The notes beneath the pieces are model-generated. The model was not told where the DNA came from, ran no database searches, and saw only the letters and a program-made list of their open reading frames with translations. DNA of 60,879 nt from Bdellovibrionales bacterium (GTDB taxonomy: Bacteria > Bdellovibrionota > Bdellovibrionia > Bdellovibrionales > UBA1609), in assembly GCA_020630675.1 (NCBI GenBank), contig JAHDIR010000015.1, forward strand, positions 1 to 60,879. Direction: 5' to 3'. Position 1 is the first letter of the stretch. Every line of letters starts with the position of its first letter. Positions 1-9,478 of this stretch are shown piece by piece. The position numbers were made by a program, and so were the translations under genes.

Positions 1-2587
1 TGGCCGAACCCGGAGGAGATGCACTAAAGCTTTTGCACTCGCAAGTTGAGTCGACGCAGCTTTTTACTTGTATTTTTACGCGATTGGCTCCCCGTCGGTA
101 GAGCTGTCTGATTTCTTTTATAGTAAGAGCTCTGTTCCATAAAGAAAAATCATCAATGTCTCCTTTAAAAAAACTTATAACCGAGCCTCTATTGTTTAAA
201 GCGCCAATAGTAAAATCATAATCAAAATTAGAAAAAGTACTTGGATTTTCTTGTCGACCGTAAGTGAGTGTCATAGGTTTTGCGTCAATATATATTTGTA
301 CTGTATTTGTGTTACCATTAGCTGTGGCATAAAAATGGTGCCAATTTCCATCATATAGATTAGCCTCATTTGTTTCTGCAATTAAATAATTAGAGTTGTC
401 ATCTCTAAGGGAAATTGTTGTTTTTCCTGCTGCGTAGAGATCATCTTTATCTCGGTTGAAATTAAGTCCTAGCATGGTTTCGGGACCATCATTGATTGTT
501 CCGAGCTGACTTATATTTGCTTCTATAGATGTTTTTATCCAAAATGATATACTAGGAATTTGTGTTGCCATTGAAGAACCAAAATTACCCATGGTTCCAA
601 TAATGATGTAATCATCTGTACCGTCAAAGGAAGTTGCTTTATTTAGCTGGCCTGGAACTCCAAAAGTTACGCCACCAGTTTCTGTTCCATGTGCCGCACT
701 TCCTGAAATATCTTGAAAGTCAGCTCCGCCTGATACAGAATTTGCGCTCATTTCATTGAAAGGCCAGTAGCCAACTAACCCAATATTCAGATGAGCATCT
801 AAACTAGAGTAGTCGGATAAATTTTCACTGTCAGGGTTACCATCATTATCAAAATCACCAACCAACTCTTTACCGAAAGGTAAACTAGTAGACCAACTTA
901 AATCAGGCCACTTCGATGTTGTGCTGCCCAGATCAATCACTTCTGAGTCGTAGTGTCCTGCGTATTTTTGTTTTTGACGGTTGTATATACTTAGGGCTTC
1001 CGATGAACTTAAAGCTGTCGACCAAATAGCTAAATCATCTAAATTTCCTTCTGCATAATTACCGTTAACACGACCAATGGTAAAAAAGTCGTTTAAACTA
1101 TTCAAGGTGTTAGTCGAAATGTCAATTTCAATACGCCCATCAACATAGCCAATTAATCGATCTATTTTTTTTACGATACCAATGTGGTGCCAATTGCCAT
1201 CGTTAAGTCTCGTAGACCCACTAGCAAAGTAATCATTAATACCATCATCGATTTTAACAAGGAGGGCATGGTTACTACCGGAATCCATTCTGATATACCA
1301 ACCTGTATTGATCTCTGTGCCTAATAAATAATTGTTACCAACACTATTGTACTTGGCCCAAACAAAGCTTGAAAATTCTGTGCTACTATCAAAATCATAA
1401 ACTCCGGTGCCAACATCGCAAGATTGATCGATACCATTGAAAGTACTAAAACCAAAACCAACTTTTTCTTGATTATTTTCTAGGGTTGGGTTGTTTAACG
1501 GGGTGCAATGATGACCATTTCCTGAAGAATCTTGCCAGTTCCCATCCATTTTCCAGTAGCCGACAATATTGTCCCATCTTGGTGTCCATGAAGGTGACAG
1601 CTCTGTGTAGTTTGAGTTTTGACCATGGTATAACTTTAAAATATCTTCATCAGTAAAGGTGGAGTCCCACATTGAAAATTCATCAAAAAGTCCATGGGCG
1701 TAGCAGCAGGCATGATAGTCATTTCGATGACCAATAATAAGATCAAGTGAGTCAATAAAATTGATAGGGTTGGTATTTGTACCTGATAACCTACCATTAA
1801 CCCAAACTTTTGTTGTTGTAGTTGCCAGATTATATGAGACTGATAGGTGATACCATTTACCCTCTTCCAGAACAGTATCTGTACAAAAGAAACTTACACC
1901 ACTATCAGTAATAAAACCAAGGGTACCGTCAATAGTTGAGCAACCACCGTCCCACGCTCCAGTCATATACAATGACCATCCTCCAGGATGTTCTCTTTTA
2001 GAAACGATGTCATGAATTAACGAAGAAGATATATTTTTGGGCTGGTACCATATAGAAAATGTTAAATCACTTGATAAGTCTAGTGATGAATTGCTCCCGA
2101 GGTTTATAGATGTACTTGCTGTTTGCCCTAACTCAACTGATTTACCTTGAAACTTTGTAGTACTTGAATAAGTTGCTGCTGATGTGAGATTCCCATTGTT
2201 TATAGATAACTCATCATCGACAGAATCATCAAGCCTCCAATACCCAACGAGGTTGGAAGATTTAGCTGCAAGTATCGTATTTACATGAATAGAATCAGTA
2301 GTTGGTTTTGTGAGGAGCTTCGTTTTATTCTCATAGAGGTAAGTTCCCACATGATTTCCATTATTAAAGTCATTACCTTCATGCTTTAAATCAATTGGCT
2401 TTAATTGAACTTTGCCGTCTTTCATTTCAACAAAGTTTTCATCAAAAGTAATATCAGAGGTTTTTGAAAAATCCAGGGTGGGTTCAAATATGGAAGGTAA
2501 CTCAAATGAAGTTTTAGTGTATTCGCAGGATGAGAGTATCAAAAAAAGAAAGAGTATATAAACAACTAATGATACTGGTTTTTTCAC
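1..2587 (-). CDS. LamG-domain surface lipoprotein, C-terminus beyond left edge
   Basis: The minus-strand frame is open from a GTG at 2587 to the window edge, at least 862 codons with no stop, so the gene is truncated by the window and not broken. It starts with a lipoprotein signal (hydrophobic run ending in the lipobox LSSC). It then carries three concanavalin A-like/LamG modules, each opening with a GYW-type motif (VGYWRLDD, VGYWKMDG, VGYWPFNE) and containing GNWHH or GKWYH strands, at roughly 2245-1640, 1580-990 and 780-90. The last visible part contains LYRRGANR, which I associate with large Bdellovibrionota LamG proteins. LamG domains bind glycans or proteins, so a surface adhesion or recognition role is likely but inferred. 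It lies 197 bp downstream of another surface lipoprotein gene on the same strand. Confidence 0.8.
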   Translation of the reverse strand, partial: MKKPVSLVVYILFLFLILSSCEYTKTSFELPSIFEPTLDFSKTSDITFDENFVEMKDGKVQLKPIDLKHEGNDFNNGNHVGTYLYENKTKLLTKPTTDSIHVNTILAAKSSNLVGYWRLDDSVDDELSINNGNLTSAATYSSTTKFQGKSVELGQTASTSINLGSNSSLDLSSDLTFSIWYQPKNISSSLIHDIVSKREHPGGWSLYMTGAWDGGCSTIDGTLGFITDSGVSFFCTDTVLEEGKWYHLSVSYNLATTTTKVWVNGRLSGTNTNPINFIDSLDLIIGHRNDYHACCYAHGLFDEFSMWDSTFTDEDILKLYHGQNSNYTELSPSWTPRWDNIVGYWKMDGNWQDSSGNGHHCTPLNNPTLENNQEKVGFGFSTFNGIDQSCDVGTGVYDFDSSTEFSSFVWAKYNSVGNNYLLGTEINTGWYIRMDSGSNHALLVKIDDGINDYFASGSTRLNDGNWHHIGIVKKIDRLIGYVDGRIEIDISTNTLNSLNDFFTIGRVNGNYAEGNLDDLAIWSTALSSSEALSIYNRQKQKYAGHYDSEVIDLGSTTSKWPDLSWSTSLPFGKELVGDFDNDGNPDSENLSDYSSLDAHLNIGLVGYWPFNEMSANSVSGGADFQDISGSAAHGTETGGVTFGVPGQLNKATSFDGTDDYIIIGTMGNFGSSMATQIPSISFWIKTSIEANISQLGTINDGPETMLGLNFNRDKDDLYAAGKTTISLRDDNSNYLIAETNEANLYDGNWHHFYATANGNTNTVQIYIDAKPMTLTYGRQENPSTFSNFDYDFTIGALNNRGSVISFFKGDIDDFSLWNRALTIKEIRQLYRRGANRVKIQVKSCVDSTCECKSFSASPPGSA

Positions 2588-2784
2588 ACTTATTTATCGG
2601 CAAATATGGCATAAGAATTTAAGAATTACGTTTAGTTTGTGTAAATAAAATTAGGTCCACGGTATCATTTGTTTATCATGTAATACAATTCATACGTTAT
2701 GAAGGCTTTGCATAAAACTTAAGCCTTGTTTTTAGAAATAAAAAAAGAAAGGCTTACTTTAGTCTGTGTAAGGATTCTTAAATT

Positions 2785-5700
2785 TTATTCGTTAGAACCC
2801 CACATAATACTTTCATCATCATTTTGCATATAAGATGTTGTTGATTTTGGCTCCCACCACATTGCAAATTTTTTGCTGGGGTCAGTGGCTCTAAAGATTC
2901 GCCCCTCTGTTGTGTTAGTAAATTTTTTATAAAAAACACCATTGGCTGAACTTCCATTCAAAGCAGTTGTTGATTCAACAACTCCCGTAGCGGCGTTCAC
3001 AATTTCAATACTCATGGCCTCAGTGGCAGCGATGGCCACCCATTCTGAATTTCCAGGCAAAATATAGCGCTTAAAAAATTTAGATGTACTGGCATAACTT
3101 GCAGAACAATATCCGTTAGAATCAGCATAGCTGTTGGCGGCTAATCGATCTCCCATAGCTCCAGTGAGTTTTTGAGCTGAACCGCTGTAAAGTGAACCTG
3201 TTGATGCAAAAGAGTAGGAGTTGCCTTCGTTGTATGTAGATGTTGTTGGTGTTCCGGTGGCATAAGAAGACAAAACATTCACTCCATTACCGTAAACACC
3301 GAAGCGTGCCGAATTAGATGGAAAGCCAATAATTTCTCTTGTGGCAGGAGCTAAAACCATAGGGTCTGCGGTAGAGTTTCCATCTTTAAAAGCAATAATT
3401 AAACCATTACTTATAATTTTATAAGAACCGTAACTAGTTATAGTAATTGGTGTTGCTGTTCCGGTATTTGCAGCAAGAGTTGTTGATGTGATTAGTGTTG
3501 ACCCTTTAAAAATTTGTATTGTAGAGGCCTCAAAAGCAAAAAGATGTAGGCGTTGAGGGGATGACCTTGAAAAATCAAAAACATATTCTTTGCCACTAAA
3601 ACCTTTAGAGGCCCAAGAAATATTAGTTTCATTTCTCATACCATTGGCATAAAAGGGTTTGTCGGATTCTAATAAATCATGTTGTGCGCAAGCAAAGTCA
3701 AAAGTGTCACCAGCATTTGTTAGTGTAGTTAATAAACTACCATTTAAATTAATGGTAGTGCCACTCCCATCAAAAGCAATCACACGGCAGCCGGTAGCGC
3801 CACCTACATTTGCTGCTGAATAGTTAGTAGTAAAGAAAGGCAAGTTGGGGCCTGTACTTTCTGTGATGGTATTAGAAGATTCTGCTGTGGTGCTTCCCAC
3901 TTTGGCTGTCACATAAATATTATACTCTGTACCTGCAGTTAAGCCTGTAATTTCTGTAGAACGAGTGGTTGAGACACCGTCTGAAAAATGACTAAAACTA
4001 GAAGCTGAAGATTCTTTATAAAAAATATCATAATCAGTGACCCCAATTGTTGAGGGAGCATTCCAACTAATTTTAATGCTATTACTTAGTCGCTCTTCTA
4101 AACCTAAAATAAAGTCAGACACAACGATAAAACTGTTACTTGTTGCTATACTTCCAAAGTTTCCATTATTATCGACGGCTCGAATAGAAATATAGTAATC
4201 GGTGCCAGGCACTAAACTCATGGAAATACCATCCACTCCATCATTGAGTGTGTAATTTCCAGAGGGGTTGCCAATATCAGTAAAAGGAACTGTATCGGTT
4301 AAATTTAGCCCGGTGTTAGCTGTTCCAACGGCAATTTCATAGTGAGAAATGCCACAAGTATCAGCTGGTTCAGTGCTCCAACTTAAAGTTGGGCTTGTTG
4401 TAACGTTAGGTGTGCCACTTAAACTTAAACCTGCTGCAGCACTGGGGGCTGTAGAGTCTACAACAAAAGCTGTGGTCGAGTAAGACGTGCTGGATATATT
4501 TCCAGCATCATCTTCGACATACATAGTTGCATATATGTCCGTACATTCAGATAAAGATAAACCACTAAAAGTATACGATGTTAAAGAGTTATTTAAAGTG
4601 ACAAAACTAGCAATATCATCAGAACCTGTGCTTGCAGAAGATAAACCAATGTATTGCTGAGAAACATCAGTGCTTGTTGAAAGACTCCAAGTAATAGGTG
4701 GAGATGTTGTTGAACTAGAGTGAGAAGGCGTATGGCTAATATTAGTTGTTGGGTTAGGGTTAGTTGTATTTACTTCGTAAAGTAGAGTGACTGTAGAGCA
4801 GCTAGACGTATAATTTAAATTATCAGTGACATTAGCATAAAAATTATGAACTCCCTCGCTAAGGGCTGAAGATAGGGTTAAATCAATACTACCACCTGTG
4901 GCAACTCCAGTCGCTACATTTGGATTTGTGCAAGAACTGTTTGTAAATAAGTTCACACTATTTCCGCTGGCGACACTTCCACCACTTAGTGTGAGTTCGG
5001 GGGTTGTGTTATTAGAAGGAGTACTGATTGGAACTTTTAAAACAATAGATGACGGTGGTAGGGGTTGGTTCGCCGTTGTAATAGACAAAGTGTTTGAGTA
5101 TTCGGCATCTAAACTTCCGACTTTGGCTACGATGTAAAAATCATAACTAGTTGCCGGTGATAACCCCGTTACTGTGGTTGCTTGTGATGTGGAAATTCCC
5201 TCTGAAAAAAGAGTGTAACTACTTGCCGAGGTGAGTTTATAATAAATGTTATAGTCAGAAATTCCAGAAGTGATTGGCAAACTCCAGGAAAGATCGACTT
5301 GATCAGGATAAGCTTGAGGTGAAGATAAATTAAAAGTAGGGGCTAAGGTAAAGCTCGAACTTGTACTGATAGAGCTAGTTTTTCCAGAGTTATCTTGTGA
5401 TCGAATAGAAATATAATAAGTTTGATCTTTTTCAAAATTAAACGACGCTCCAAGATTTCCATGGCTGGCTGTAAAAGTTCCGCTAGGAGTTCCGATATTC
5501 AACCAATCTAAAGTGTTATTAATATTAGCGCCAGTGTTTGATGTACCTATGGCTAATTCGTAATGGGCTATCCCACAGCTATCGCTTGAGGCCGTGAAGT
5601 TGAGGTTTCTGGCTTTTAACAAAGTGGCCACCGAAGTAAGCCCAGTGATGCTCGGGGCGGTTGGTGCTGCAGTATCAATTTGAAAAGGGTTGGCTGAAAC

Positions 5701-6714
5701 GGCATAGATAGAATTATTTCCGACGGTGTTTGTTGCAAATAGAGTTGCGTAGTAATTTGTACATTCAAGTAAACTGATAGAACTAAAAGAATAAGAGTTA
5801 GTGGATGCGCCAAGATTAGTAAAGCTTGCAGCTTCATGACCACCATTTGGGTCAGTTGATATTCCTATGCTTTGGCTACTAATATTAGAGCTTGCTGAAA
5901 GAGTCCATGAAATAAGGGGAGTGGTTGATGTATTGTTATGAGCTAAGGCGTGAGTTATAAGAGTTTGAGGTTGAGGAGGGGTAAGGCTTAATTCGTAATT
6001 TACTGTAGCTACAGAACAACTCGAAGTAGAAGATGTGCTATTAGTTGTTGTTGCATAAAAATCATATATTCCTTCAGGTAAGGAAATGGTAGTTAAATCA
6101 ATACTGCTTCCTGTGGCTGTTCCGCTAGCAACTAACTGTGTACAAGTGTTATCTGTAAAAAGTTCCACGTTTTGACCGTTACTGATGTCACCACCACTAA
6201 TGGTTAATTGTGGTGTGCTATCATTACTAGGGCTACTTACGGGATTTTTTAATACGATTGAAGTTGGAGGGCTTGCAGGCAATATAGATTGTCCTTGAAA
6301 ACTAAATATTAAAAGGCGATCTTCTTTTCCATCAAAGTAATTAAGATTAAAATTCTCATTAAAAGAATCCAAAGAAATTGGAGCAAATTCTATCACTAGA
6401 CTACAACTGGTATCAGGAGCTATGAGTTCTGAACAGTCTCCGCCAGTACCAGGAAAGTTAAAACCTTTAAAACGAAAGGGGGTTGTGTTATTGGTTTGAA
6501 AACCACTGGCATTGAAGCCCCCTATATTATTAATGATAAAGGTGGCATTTATAGTTGTATCTTGGCTAGTAAAACCAAAGTCGTAACTTGTAATTGTGCT
6601 TGTTAAAGAGGCTGGAATGGTCGAGGAAACGATATCAGCATCATCACTGGTTTGTGAATCACAGCCGACGACAATAGCTAGACATAAAAATAGAAAACCT
6701 CTTACGTACAACAT
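2785..6714 (-). CDS. Large multidomain surface lipoprotein (anchor-D, Ig-like and FN3 domains)
   Basis: A 1309-residue protein with a lipoprotein signal ending in VVGC (Cys18). Residues about 35-140 form one choice-of-anchor-D domain with FPGTGGDC and a second Cys nine residues later, the same signature as in the giant protein at the right end of the window. Residues about 150-930 hold two copies of a block made of Ig-like segments (IVLK...P..TP.L..SGG) and a fibronectin III domain (DLSWSLP and KISWNAP strands). The C-terminal 370 residues form a domain I do not recognise, rich in Ser, Thr and Gly with scattered Cys. It is probably displayed at the cell surface as an adhesin or structural lipoprotein; no enzymatic motif is visible. 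The divergent region 6715-6933 should hold its promoter. Confidence 0.85.
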   Translation of the reverse strand: MLYVRGFLFLCLAIVVGCDSQTSDDADIVSSTIPASLTSTITSYDFGFTSQDTTINATFIINNIGGFNASGFQTNNTTPFRFKGFNFPGTGGDCSELIAPDTSCSLVIEFAPISLDSFNENFNLNYFDGKEDRLLIFSFQGQSILPASPPTSIVLKNPVSSPSNDSTPQLTISGGDISNGQNVELFTDNTCTQLVASGTATGSSIDLTTISLPEGIYDFYATTTNSTSSTSSCSVATVNYELSLTPPQPQTLITHALAHNNTSTTPLISWTLSASSNISSQSIGISTDPNGGHEAASFTNLGASTNSYSFSSISLLECTNYYATLFATNTVGNNSIYAVSANPFQIDTAAPTAPSITGLTSVATLLKARNLNFTASSDSCGIAHYELAIGTSNTGANINNTLDWLNIGTPSGTFTASHGNLGASFNFEKDQTYYISIRSQDNSGKTSSISTSSSFTLAPTFNLSSPQAYPDQVDLSWSLPITSGISDYNIYYKLTSASSYTLFSEGISTSQATTVTGLSPATSYDFYIVAKVGSLDAEYSNTLSITTANQPLPPSSIVLKVPISTPSNNTTPELTLSGGSVASGNSVNLFTNSSCTNPNVATGVATGGSIDLTLSSALSEGVHNFYANVTDNLNYTSSCSTVTLLYEVNTTNPNPTTNISHTPSHSSSTTSPPITWSLSTSTDVSQQYIGLSSASTGSDDIASFVTLNNSLTSYTFSGLSLSECTDIYATMYVEDDAGNISSTSYSTTAFVVDSTAPSAAAGLSLSGTPNVTTSPTLSWSTEPADTCGISHYEIAVGTANTGLNLTDTVPFTDIGNPSGNYTLNDGVDGISMSLVPGTDYYISIRAVDNNGNFGSIATSNSFIVVSDFILGLEERLSNSIKISWNAPSTIGVTDYDIFYKESSASSFSHFSDGVSTTRSTEITGLTAGTEYNIYVTAKVGSTTAESSNTITESTGPNLPFFTTNYSAANVGGATGCRVIAFDGSGTTINLNGSLLTTLTNAGDTFDFACAQHDLLESDKPFYANGMRNETNISWASKGFSGKEYVFDFSRSSPQRLHLFAFEASTIQIFKGSTLITSTTLAANTGTATPITITSYGSYKIISNGLIIAFKDGNSTADPMVLAPATREIIGFPSNSARFGVYGNGVNVLSSYATGTPTTSTYNEGNSYSFASTGSLYSGSAQKLTGAMGDRLAANSYADSNGYCSASYASTSKFFKRYILPGNSEWVAIAATEAMSIEIVNAATGVVESTTALNGSSANGVFYKKFTNTTEGRIFRATDPSKKFAMWWEPKSTTSYMQNDDESIMWGSNE
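3870..6270 (-). repeat. Tandem duplication of an approximately 1.2-kb Ig/FN3 block inside the 1309-aa lipoprotein
   Basis: Two consecutive coding blocks, about 6270-5065 and 5065-3870, encode the same domain order with clearly similar residues: IVLKNPVSSPSN against IVLKVPISTPSN, the CTNYYATL against CTDIYATM segments, and the FN3 strands DYNIYYK against DYDIFYK. Boundaries are approximate because they were read from the protein by eye. The copies have diverged at many residues, so the duplication is not recent. Confidence 0.7.
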
Positions 6715-6933
6715 GAATATTTATCGGGTCTAGTTTATAAATACTTAAATTGTTTAGTCTTTTGCGAAAAATTAATGTTGTTTTAATAATACAGTAAAGT
6801 GATTTTGTTCACACAATTGTTCAGTAAAAGTAGTTTAATTTATATTTGAGTTTAGCCATTGGTAGAGTTGTTTCAAAGCAGGACAAAATTATAATTATTA
6901 GATTATATTTTCTCGCTAATATATAATTAATAT

Positions 6934-7719
6934 ATGAGTACGTTTTTGAGATTTTTTATAGCCCTTATTTTCCTTTGCCCTTTTCATTCTCTGATGGCTG
7001 AGTCCTATTTTGCTGGTGTGGGTGCCGATTATCTCAATCCAAGAATTGAACGTAACCAAGCTGGTAGCTCTTCTTTTTCTACGGCTTCAGAATCGAGTTA
7101 CCAGTATTACGGTGTTTTAGGTGTTCATATGGACCGAAGAAAAAGGCACTCTTTCCGCGGAACATATTACGTTAAAAACTTTGAATTAGAGGCGCCTTCT
7201 ACAAGATCATTTACTCAACTAGAACATGACTTTAGCTCTTATAGTGTCATGTATAACTATGGTGGAAAATCATTTGATTTTTATGTTGAATACTTGGTTG
7301 ATGAATCCTTTGTTTTTGAAAACCAGTTAGTCATTGGTCAGTTCACTCCAACATTAGTGAAATCAAGTTTTGTTGGTGTTGGTTTGCGATTTAAAGCTTA
7401 TAGTGACAAGCCCCATAATATTTTTAGTTACAACAGAATGACAAGTTACCGAGATAGCCGCGGAAGTAAAGTAAGTTACTCAAAAGGTTTTAGATTAACA
7501 ATTGATATTGCTTACTTTCAACAAATTGAATCTGAAGAATTATTAGGTTCTGAAGTTGAGTACAGTTCAAAAATTAAAGCCGGTATTCAAATGGAAAAAG
7601 GCGGAGCTTTTAGCTATGGAGCCCGCATCAATTTTGTGACCGAAAATTATGAATGGGCTAACGACAGTTACTCTGTTTTAGATTTTGGTGGCGGTGTTTT
7701 TTTTAAAATTAATTATTAA
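6934..7719 (+). CDS. Predicted outer-membrane beta-barrel protein
   Basis: A 261-residue protein with an N-terminal signal peptide (basic start, hydrophobic core, cleavage near LMAES). The rest alternates polar and aromatic residues in short amphipathic strands separated by polar turns. It ends in a strand rich in Gly and aromatics (GGGVFFKINY), typical of an 8-10-stranded outer-membrane barrel. No enzymatic motif is visible and I cannot assign a substrate. No clear Shine-Dalgarno lies before the ATG; the upstream 20 bases are AT only. It is divergent from the 1309-aa lipoprotein gene and 153 bp upstream of the subtilase gene. Barrel prediction is inference from sequence pattern. Confidence 0.6.
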   Translation: MSTFLRFFIALIFLCPFHSLMAESYFAGVGADYLNPRIERNQAGSSSFSTASESSYQYYGVLGVHMDRRKRHSFRGTYYVKNFELEAPSTRSFTQLEHDFSSYSVMYNYGGKSFDFYVEYLVDESFVFENQLVIGQFTPTLVKSSFVGVGLRFKAYSDKPHNIFSYNRMTSYRDSRGSKVSYSKGFRLTIDIAYFQQIESEELLGSEVEYSSKIKAGIQMEKGGAFSYGARINFVTENYEWANDSYSVLDFGGGVFFKINY

Positions 7720-7872
7720 AATGACAGATCATTAAGTTTTCTTTTTTTCATGCCCAACAGTAAGGTTTTGTAAGATAGAAATATTCAAGCTAGACCATCG
7801 TACAGTTCTTCTGAATTGACTAACCAGCCTGCCTTTCCAGGGTCTCTATATCTTTAGGAAAAGGAGGCTTGT

Positions 7873-9402
7873 TTGCTAAAAATTGTATCAATTATATTTT
7901 TTATACTATTCACTTTAGGCGCATGTACAAAATCAGACAGAGTTTTAATACAAAAAGACGAAACTGACTTTGAGGCCAAGCAACAATATATAGTTGTTTT
8001 AAAAGAAACAAGCAGCCAGCGTTTATCTATTCAACAAGTAAAAAGTTCTTTTGAAAGCATGGGAGATGCTTTAAATATAAAAGCAAAAAAAGTTTTTGCA
8101 AAAACGATTCATGCCGTGGTGACCGATTTAAATGAAAGTGAACTTTTACGTTTAAGGCAGAACGCGCAAGTTGATTTTATTGAACAAGATAAAGTTATTT
8201 CAATTGGTTCATTTCAGACTAATCCTATTTATAGTTTAGATCGATTAGACCAGGAGAGTTTACCTCTGAATAGCGAATATAACTATCCTGAAGGGCAAGT
8301 GCCAGTTCATGCTTATGTACTTGATACTGGTGTTCGTATAACTCACGAAGAGTTTGAAAATCGAGGGCGTCAGGGTTTTGATTTTGTTGATAATGATTCA
8401 GATGCTTCTGATTGTAATGGGCATGGAACACATGTGGCAGGAACTTTGGCAGGAAAAACTTTTGGAGGAGCTAAGAGTGCCATTGTTCACGGGGTTCGAG
8501 TGCTAAGCTGTCAAGGTTTTGGGAGATTTTCAGATATAATAGCTGGAATTGAATGGGTGAGTGAAAATCATGAAAAACCAGCTGTGGCTAATATGAGTTT
8601 AAGGTCTCCAGTTTCATTAGCTATTGATCGGGCAACGGAAGCGTCGATCAATCAGGGAATTACTTATGTAGTGGCTGCCGGTAATGACAGCGAGAACGCT
8701 TGTAACTCATCTCCGGCAAGAGTGAGCTCTGCTATTACTGTTGGAAGTAGTAATAGACAAGATAGAGTTTCATTTTTTTCAAATGTAGGACCTTGCGTAG
8801 ATATATTTGCCCCCGGTTCAGATATTTTATCAGCTTGGTTTAGGTCAGATACAGATCAGCAAATGATCAGTGGTACATCGATGGCTTCACCTTTAGTCGC
8901 CAGTGTGGCTGCGATGTATTTATCTCAAAATCCCAGTGCCACTCCTCAAGAAGTAAAAAATGCTATTGTCGAAAATGCTGTTAGCAATCAACTATCTGGC
9001 TTAAGGTCCTATTCTCCAGATCGTTTAGTGTCTTCGTTATTTTTATTAAATAATGATGAGGTTAAAGACCCTGTAGAAAAAGAGCCTGAAGACTCTGAAT
9101 TAGTCAATGGAGATCTTATTGAAGAACTCAATGATAAACTGGGAAATGAAACAAGATATTATGTTGATGTTCCGGAAGGCACAAGTGTGCTCAATATTGC
9201 TGTTGCAGATGGAGAAGGTGATGTTGATTTGTACTTGCGCCAAGGCGTTGAGCCAAGTCGGTTTAACTATGATTGTCGGCCCTACCGTTTTGGTAATAAT
9301 GAAGTTTGTGAAGTAAAAAAACCAAACCCAGGGCGGTACCACATTTTATTACGAGCTTATTCAAATTACAGTGGTGTTTCCTTAAGTGTTGAGATGGAAT
9401 AA
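7873..9402 (+). CDS. Subtilisin-family (S8) serine protease lipoprotein with PPC domain
   Basis: A 509-residue secreted protease. The start is TTG with AGGAGG five bases upstream. The signal peptide ends in the lipobox LGAC (Cys18), so the enzyme should be a lipoprotein. Residues about 38-110 match the I9 propeptide inhibitor (QYIVVLKE). The S8 catalytic domain shows Asp151 in VLDTGV, His184 in GHGTHVAG and Ser336 in SGTSMASP, so the triad is complete. The C-terminal 85 residues match a bacterial pre-peptidase C-terminal (PPC) domain (GEGDVDLYL). Similar proteases degrade extracellular or prey protein; that role is inferred. It appears monocistronic or loosely linked to the barrel gene upstream. 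Confidence 0.93.
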   Translation: MLKIVSIIFFILFTLGACTKSDRVLIQKDETDFEAKQQYIVVLKETSSQRLSIQQVKSSFESMGDALNIKAKKVFAKTIHAVVTDLNESELLRLRQNAQVDFIEQDKVISIGSFQTNPIYSLDRLDQESLPLNSEYNYPEGQVPVHAYVLDTGVRITHEEFENRGRQGFDFVDNDSDASDCNGHGTHVAGTLAGKTFGGAKSAIVHGVRVLSCQGFGRFSDIIAGIEWVSENHEKPAVANMSLRSPVSLAIDRATEASINQGITYVVAAGNDSENACNSSPARVSSAITVGSSNRQDRVSFFSNVGPCVDIFAPGSDILSAWFRSDTDQQMISGTSMASPLVASVAAMYLSQNPSATPQEVKNAIVENAVSNQLSGLRSYSPDRLVSSLFLLNNDEVKDPVEKEPEDSELVNGDLIEELNDKLGNETRYYVDVPEGTSVLNIAVADGEGDVDLYLRQGVEPSRFNYDCRPYRFGNNEVCEVKKPNPGRYHILLRAYSNYSGVSLSVEME

Positions 9403-9478
9403 AGTTTAAGTCTAATTTTTGCGACCCATTGAGTCGGATGAAGTATCGTTAACAAGAAATTGTTGCTATGATTTATGA

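Noticed and set aside
2702-2755. Imperfect inverted repeats AAGGCTT/AAGCCTT between the two left lipoprotein genes
   Set aside because: The loop is long and no T run follows on the minus strand, so I do not call a terminator.
4898-5137. Plus-strand open frame inside the Ig/FN3 lipoprotein gene
   Set aside because: It has no ribosome site and mirrors a low-complexity Ser/Thr-coding strand; it is a shadow of the real gene.
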